Of a DNA stretch of 6,949 nt, positions 5,818-6,949 are shown piece by piece. Every line of letters starts with the position of its first letter. Position 1 is the stretch's first letter. A program made the translations under genes and the position numbers. Below the pieces are notes generated by a model. The model made no database searches. It was not told where the DNA came from and saw nothing but the letters and a program-made list of their open reading frames with translations. The stretch covers positions 1-6,949 of the forward strand of contig CAZQSL010000155.1 in the NCBI GenBank assembly GCA_964595945.1, given 5' to 3'. The stretch comes from CAZQSL01 sp964595945 (GTDB lineage: Bacteria; UBP15; UBA6099; JAJRTR01).

Positions 5818-6758
5818 CTGGCGGCGCCCTCCGGTGTGGTGGTTTTCTTTTTGATTTTCATGGTGGCGTTGACGCCGCCTTCGACTTTCATGTCGCGCTG
5901 GCCGGGGCTGTAGCGCATCCAGAGCTTTTTGGCGGTGAAGTGGACATTTTTTTCAGGCTGTGAGACTTCGAGGTTGCCAGTGGCGGTGAATTCCTGAGCG
6001 GCGTAGTCGAGCTCTACCCGGTCGGCTTTCCAGCGGGTGCCTGCGGAGTCGCCGGTGATGGGGGCAGTGGCGGTGAGTTTTTTTGATTCGAGGTTGCCGG
6101 TGATGGCGCCTGCTGTGATCGTGCCGTCGGTGAGAGTGATCGTGATGGGGCCGTCGGCGGTGATGTCGCCGGTGTCGTAGTTGTAGGTGAATCGGCCTGA
6201 GGCGATGGTGATATTGCTGGTATTGAGGGGAAGGGGTTTAATTTCGCCGGATTTCTTTTCGCCGGCGGGAGGAGTCGATTTGTATATGGCGGTGGCGGAG
6301 TCGCTTGTGATCATGGTGGCGGCCATGTCGACCGATATGGCTGGTGCGGTGATGGTGAGGTGTGAGTTTTTGGCTGTGCGTGTGACTTTGCAGTCTTTGC
6401 TGCCTTTGAGGATTTCCTTGCCGAAGTCGATGGAGAGGTGTCCGGCGGTGAGGGTGGAGCTGGTGTCGAAAGTGGCGTCTACAGCTGGCGAGCCGTCGAG
6501 GGTGGCGAACATTTTTTCGTTGTTGTAATAGAGGTTTGTGCCATCGGCGAGGAGTTTTCCGAGTGCGATGTGGACTTTGCCGGGGATTTTGAGTTCGCCA
6601 TTTTCGAGGTTGTAGCTGACCTGGTCGAGAGAGCGGATGATGAGCTCGTCAGTGGCGGCGGGGTTGGCAGCCGAGGCGCGGAAGGGCGCGCAGGCATACA
6701 GCAGCACGGCGGTGAGGACGGCGGCAAGCAGTGTGGCGACAGAGCGTGAGGCGGCCAT
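5814..6758 (-). CDS. OstA/LptA-like periplasmic LPS transport protein (LptA or LptA/LptC-type)
   Basis: Proteins of this family form the beta-jellyroll bridge that carries LPS across the periplasm. From the ATG at 6758 the product is 314 residues. An N-terminal signal (Arg5, then a hydrophobic run at 7-22) is followed by possible signal peptidase I sites at ASA/A or SAA/N (about 28-32). LYAC at 20-23 could instead be a relaxed lipobox. OstA-like beta-repeats follow: about 44-130 (KLLADGTNLYYNNEKMFATL), about 183-232 (FTYNYDTGDITADGPITIT) and about 240-300 (WKADRVELDYAAQEFTATGN). They are separated by a polar Lys/Pro linker near 160-180. The same frame is open up to a TTG at 6875, but that 39-residue extension is His/Arg/Pro-rich and would bury the signal. 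No good Shine-Dalgarno precedes either start. The position next to lptB supports the role. Whether it acts as LptA, LptC or both is unresolved. Confidence 0.85.
   Translation of the reverse strand: MAASRSVATLLAAVLTAVLLYACAPFRASAANPAATDELIIRSLDQVSYNLENGELKIPGKVHIALGKLLADGTNLYYNNEKMFATLDGSPAVDATFDTSSTLTAGHLSIDFGKEILKGSKDCKVTRTAKNSHLTITAPAISVDMAATMITSDSATAIYKSTPPAGEKKSGEIKPLPLNTSNITIASGRFTYNYDTGDITADGPITITLTDGTITAGAITGNLESKKLTATAPITGDSAGTRWKADRVELDYAAQEFTATGNLEVSQPEKNVHFTAKKLWMRYSPGQRDMKVEGGVNATMKIKKKTTTPEGAAR
5827..5832 (-). promoter_or_regulatory. Ribosome binding site of lptB
   Basis: GGAGGG on the minus strand lies 9 nt before the lptB ATG, inside the last codons of the OstA-like gene. It supports re-initiation at the ATGA overlap. 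Confidence 0.7.
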
Positions 6759-6891
6759 TGTATGAATGGTGATGCCGTGGAGTCCGTGAGAGTGGCGCCG
6801 GATGTCTCCACGATCCCTTTCCGGAAGGAGTGGCGGCCAGTGGCGGGGGAATTGGTGATGCGCGCGGCATGCCAAATCCCGCCCGATGGGC
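6759..6891 (-). promoter_or_regulatory. Long 5' leader of the lpt operon
   Basis: If transcription starts near 6891, about 130 nt of leader precede the ATG at 6758. It carries a short palindrome (ttccggaa, around 6818-6826) and two copies of agtggcgg (6829-6836, 6839-6846). I do not recognise a riboswitch. Alternatively the TTG at 6875 begins translation and most of this stretch is coding, which I consider less likely. Confidence 0.35.
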
Positions 6892-6897
6892 TGTTAT

Positions 6898-6926
6898 ATA
6901 TTAGTAGTATCCGGGATTGAGGGCAA
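6898..6926 (-). promoter_or_regulatory. Sigma70-like promoter of the lpt-hpf-PBP operon
   Basis: On the minus strand TTGCCC (6926-6921; 4 of 6 matches to the -35 consensus) is followed by a 17-nt spacer and TAATAT (6903-6898; 4 of 6 matches to the -10 consensus). A second candidate -10, TATAAC, lies slightly downstream, but its spacing is too long for this -35. The stretch 6891-6910 is one of the few A/T-rich islands at this end of the window. The remaining bases to 6949 hold no recognisable gene. Confidence 0.45.
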
Positions 6927-6949
6927 ATGTTGCGGAGAAGGGGGATTAT

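Noticed and set aside
6479..6870. Minus-strand small open frames overlapping the start of the OstA-like gene
   Set aside because: They are Pro/Ser/His-rich translations in other frames, with no conserved features; the signal peptide frame is more convincing.

Overview
The window looks like an ordinary chromosomal segment of a Gram-negative-type (diderm) bacterium. It carries genes for lipopolysaccharide export to the outer membrane, a class A peptidoglycan synthase, a long-form ribosome hibernation factor and the start of a type IV pilus assembly locus. The phylum cannot be fixed from the sequence. The single LptF/G-type permease and the long HPF argue against a typical gammaproteobacterium. 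There are no mobile elements, CRISPR arrays, rRNA genes or tRNA genes that I can see.

All genes lie on the minus strand, so transcription runs from high to low coordinates. From the right: a sigma70-like promoter (6898-6926) and a leader of about 130 nt; an OstA/LptA-like periplasmic protein (5814-6758); lptB (5041-5817); a single LptF/LptG-family permease (3950-5044); hpf (3366-3917); and a bifunctional penicillin-binding protein 1A (1037-3292). The first three genes overlap by 4 nt at each junction (ATGA), hpf follows after 32 nt, and the PBP gene follows after 73 nt that hold a perfect 10-bp inverted repeat. A 321-nt intergenic region (716-1036) ends this unit and holds the promoter of pilM (1-715, TTG start), which runs off the left edge.

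Functionally, LptB and the permease form the inner-membrane LPS extractor, and the OstA-like protein would be the periplasmic bridge. PBP1A polymerises and cross-links peptidoglycan, and HPF dimerises and silences ribosomes in slow growth. The arrangement resembles the proteobacterial lptA-lptB-rpoN-hpf locus with rpoN absent and a permease gene in its place. PilM is an actin-like ATPase that scaffolds PilN/PilO on the cytoplasmic face of the pilus machine.

I found no convincing unknown system. The points most worth a second look are the hpf-PBP junction hairpin flanked by C/A-rich RNA, the rpoN-less lpt-hpf synteny, the single OstA-like protein with a possible lipobox, and a marked G+T excess on the plus strand (so A+C-rich mRNAs) that extends into the operon spacer.
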